Positions 24,229-25,834 of a stretch of DNA of 25,834 bases are shown here, one piece after another. A program made the position numbers and the translations under genes. This DNA comes from Thalassiosira profunda (Eukaryota; Bacillariophyta; Thalassiosirophyceae; Thalassiosirales; Thalassiosiraceae), in NCBI GenBank assembly GCA_036939355.1, contig JALLAP010000129.1, positions 1-25,834 on the forward strand, written 5' to 3'. How positions within the stretch are numbered: position 1 is the first letter of the stretch; every line of letters starts with the position of its first letter. The notes beneath the pieces were generated by a model that was given only the letters and a program-made list of their open reading frames with translations, searched no databases and was not told the origin of the DNA.

Positions 24229-25834
24229 TCAAACGTCTTCTTGTGCTATCCGGCCGGGGCTTCCGTTGCTCCGGTTCCGTAGCTCTCCATTGCTCGACTG
24301 TGCTTTCTTCGGATGCACCATTTGCGTCCGTCTCTTCTTTGGGCGGTGGTGACCTCTGCCTTCCGCCTTCTCTATTCTCTTGATATATGTGAAACTGTAC
24401 ATCCCGCACAATACGCACGCCATACCAGCCAGCTTCTTTGCGCCGAGCCCCTTTCCCTCCCATATCCACTCCAGCACCGCCGTTATCGGCGGCTGCATGG
24501 CCGCGAAAAGGGTGATGACGCTGCTCTCCAGATGCGCCGATGCGTATGAGTTAATCGAGAAGCAGGCACCGCCAACAAAAAACGCCGAATAGAGGAGTCC
24601 GTAGCGGAAGGTGGGAGATGTGCTCAGAGCCAGGTAGAGTTGGTAGCAGGCCTGGCCTAGGTTGCATCCCGTGATCCTGCTTCCCAGTATGCTGTCCAGT
24701 AACAGCACAATGAAACATCCGACGAAGCCAATTGAAAACATCCACCCAGTCAATTGCAATGGAGGGTAGTGCGTCAGCCGTTTTTGCAATAGGGCAGTGG
24801 CCGAATAGCACAGAGTCAAGCCCGCGAGGACCATGTTCCCTCGCAAGAACTGCACGTGCGCATCACTGCCCTCAGCTGTGGCGAGACCCCTCGACGCTAT
24901 CCCATGACCGCCGCCCAGGTAATCGACGAGCAGCACGACGATACTGCCCCCCACAGTCAACAGCAAACTTCCCACCTGTCCGACCGGATACAGTCTGCTC
25001 CGCTTCTCCAGCCCCAACGTCACCGCGGCGCAAAAGCATCCCAGCGGAATCATCGGGCCGTCCCACACGCTCGCGACGGTGGGCGAGGTGAGGATGAGGC
25101 CGGTGGTGTAGCACGTCGGGAGGAGGAGCNCCGTCCCACACGCTCGCGACGGTGGGCGAGGTGAGGATGAGGCCGGTGGTGTAGCACGTCGGGAGGAGGA
25201 GCATCCCGGCCAATCCCGCGAAGATGATTTGCAACGCTTCCGGATTCAAGTTGTTCAGTTGCTTCTGGTAGTATATTGCAGTGTGCATCATGTGTCGAAG
25301 CACAGCGCCAGCAGAGGGTATCACCGAGCTCAATATCATTGCAGTGGAATTGTTCTTGGGCAGCCGCTTTCTTCTGCGGGGTCGGTGGTGGTGGTGTCGT
25401 TTCTGTGATATCGCCTCTTCCATCTCTCTACTGCCCGTCCCGTTCAACGAGTTCATCGAATTGGATTGCGATATCGTGAGCCCAATGCTGTTCCCACTTT
25501 CGATCGACGCCGAGTATCCAGAGGATGTTATTCCGGAGGAGGAGGACGGGTGCAGCAATCCCACCTGCAGCCCCATCTCCACCTTCTTATTACTGCCCCC
25601 ATCCCGAAACAGCGGTGGAAAAGGAACGTATCCCTCCTTCGCCACGCCCACCAACAGCAACGCCAGCGCCGACACGAAGGTGCGAACGAACACGTAGGAG
25701 ATGGGCGCGAGGTAGGGCACCGTGTGCATCACGTGCTTGCCCAGCACGTGCCACGAGGACGTGAACAGTTGGGAGGCGAGGAGGGCGAGGACGGGGAGCA
25801 GGGGGCTCCCGCCGCCGCCGCCGCCCCCGCCGGG
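24229..25834 (-). CDS. EamA-type (DMT superfamily) transporter, 5' end beyond window, broken by one-N join
   Basis: Multi-pass permease. The open frame enters from the right edge with a Gly-rich stretch and a first helix (LLPVLALLASQLFTSSWHVL). A second helix follows (ISYVFVRTFVSALALLLVG), then a long hydrophilic loop with Ser-rich and basic/His segments (QKRHHHHRPRRRKR). Further helices run to AMQPPITAVLEWIWEGKGLG and LAGMACVLCGMYSFTYIKR, the typical closing helices of EamA proteins. A basic tail ends at TGA 24229-24231. A duplicated 72 bp around N at 25130 shifts the frame. Removing 73 bp joins SPTVASVWD to GPMIPLGCF, continuing a helix and giving 510 residues in the window. I see no intron. 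The PNO gene lies downstream on the same strand. Substrate unknown; the family exports or exchanges metabolites, amino acids or nucleotide sugars. Confidence 0.8.
25058..25202. repeat. 72-bp exact direct repeat around a single N (assembly join)
   Basis: Bases 25058-25129 and 25131-25202 are identical, with only N at 25130 between them. The unit lies within a membrane helix of the transporter. The 73 extra bases break the frame, and collapsing them restores it exactly. This matches the structure at 329-425 and points to contig ends joined with one N without trimming the overlap. Confidence 0.93.

Noticed and set aside
24229..24592. Plus-strand frames across the transporter 3' end as the continuation of the MASILDHYI exon
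   Set aside because: No convincing acceptor or protein pattern, and the minus-strand EamA helices clearly occupy this stretch.

Overview
The window is eukaryotic nuclear DNA, most consistent with a GC-rich diatom (or close stramenopile). The genes have short spliceosomal introns, mostly 69-90 bp, with GT(A/G)AG(T/C)-type donors and AG acceptors. Two proteins carry red-lineage secondary-plastid presequences with a Phe at the signal-peptide cleavage site (IAAF and CSAF). Two further proteins look like families I remember as expanded in diatoms: a FYRWFPDL / GWYQAKAGHE protein and a zinc-finger plus SANT protein. I recognised no viral, transposon, CRISPR, tRNA or rRNA sequence.

Layout, left to right. 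(1) A membrane-anchored epimerase-like SDR gene on the minus strand runs off the left edge and is broken by a one-N assembly join. (2) An 8-exon EamA-type (DMT) transporter, minus strand, contains a 14-nt microexon. (3) A plastid thylakoid-lumen helical protein, plus strand, carries one apparent frameshift. (4) A small basic diatom-type protein, minus strand. (5) An unidentified helical protein, plus strand. (6) A type II membrane protein with a divergent kinase domain, plus strand. (7) A zinc-finger/SANT putative regulator, plus strand. (8) A plastid thioredoxin-like [2Fe-2S] ferredoxin, minus strand, divergent from (9) a membrane protein with two MAPR-type cytochrome b5 domains, plus strand. 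(10) An N-myristoylated F-box-like/LRR protein, plus strand. (11) A complete 11-exon pyruvate:NADP+ oxidoreductase (PNO), minus strand. (12) A second EamA-type transporter, minus strand, runs off the right edge and is broken by a second one-N join.

The central gene is PNO: a pyruvate:ferredoxin oxidoreductase fused to a P450-reductase-like flavoprotein, 1845 residues in my reconstruction. All eleven exons join in frame. It would convert pyruvate and CoA to acetyl-CoA and CO2 while reducing NADP+. The start shows no obvious mitochondrial or plastid presequence. The ferredoxin, the double-MAPR protein and PNO are all redox proteins, but nothing in the sequence shows that they work together.

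Three local duplications look like assembly artefacts. Two flank single Ns (377 and 25130), and removing either restores a long open frame. The third is a 62-bp-period tandem copy without N (24054-24180). A short word, TTGCAATTG, recurs far more often than chance in exons, introns and spacers. Exon boundaries were worked out by hand from splice signals, frame and remembered family patterns; no alignment or transcript was available.
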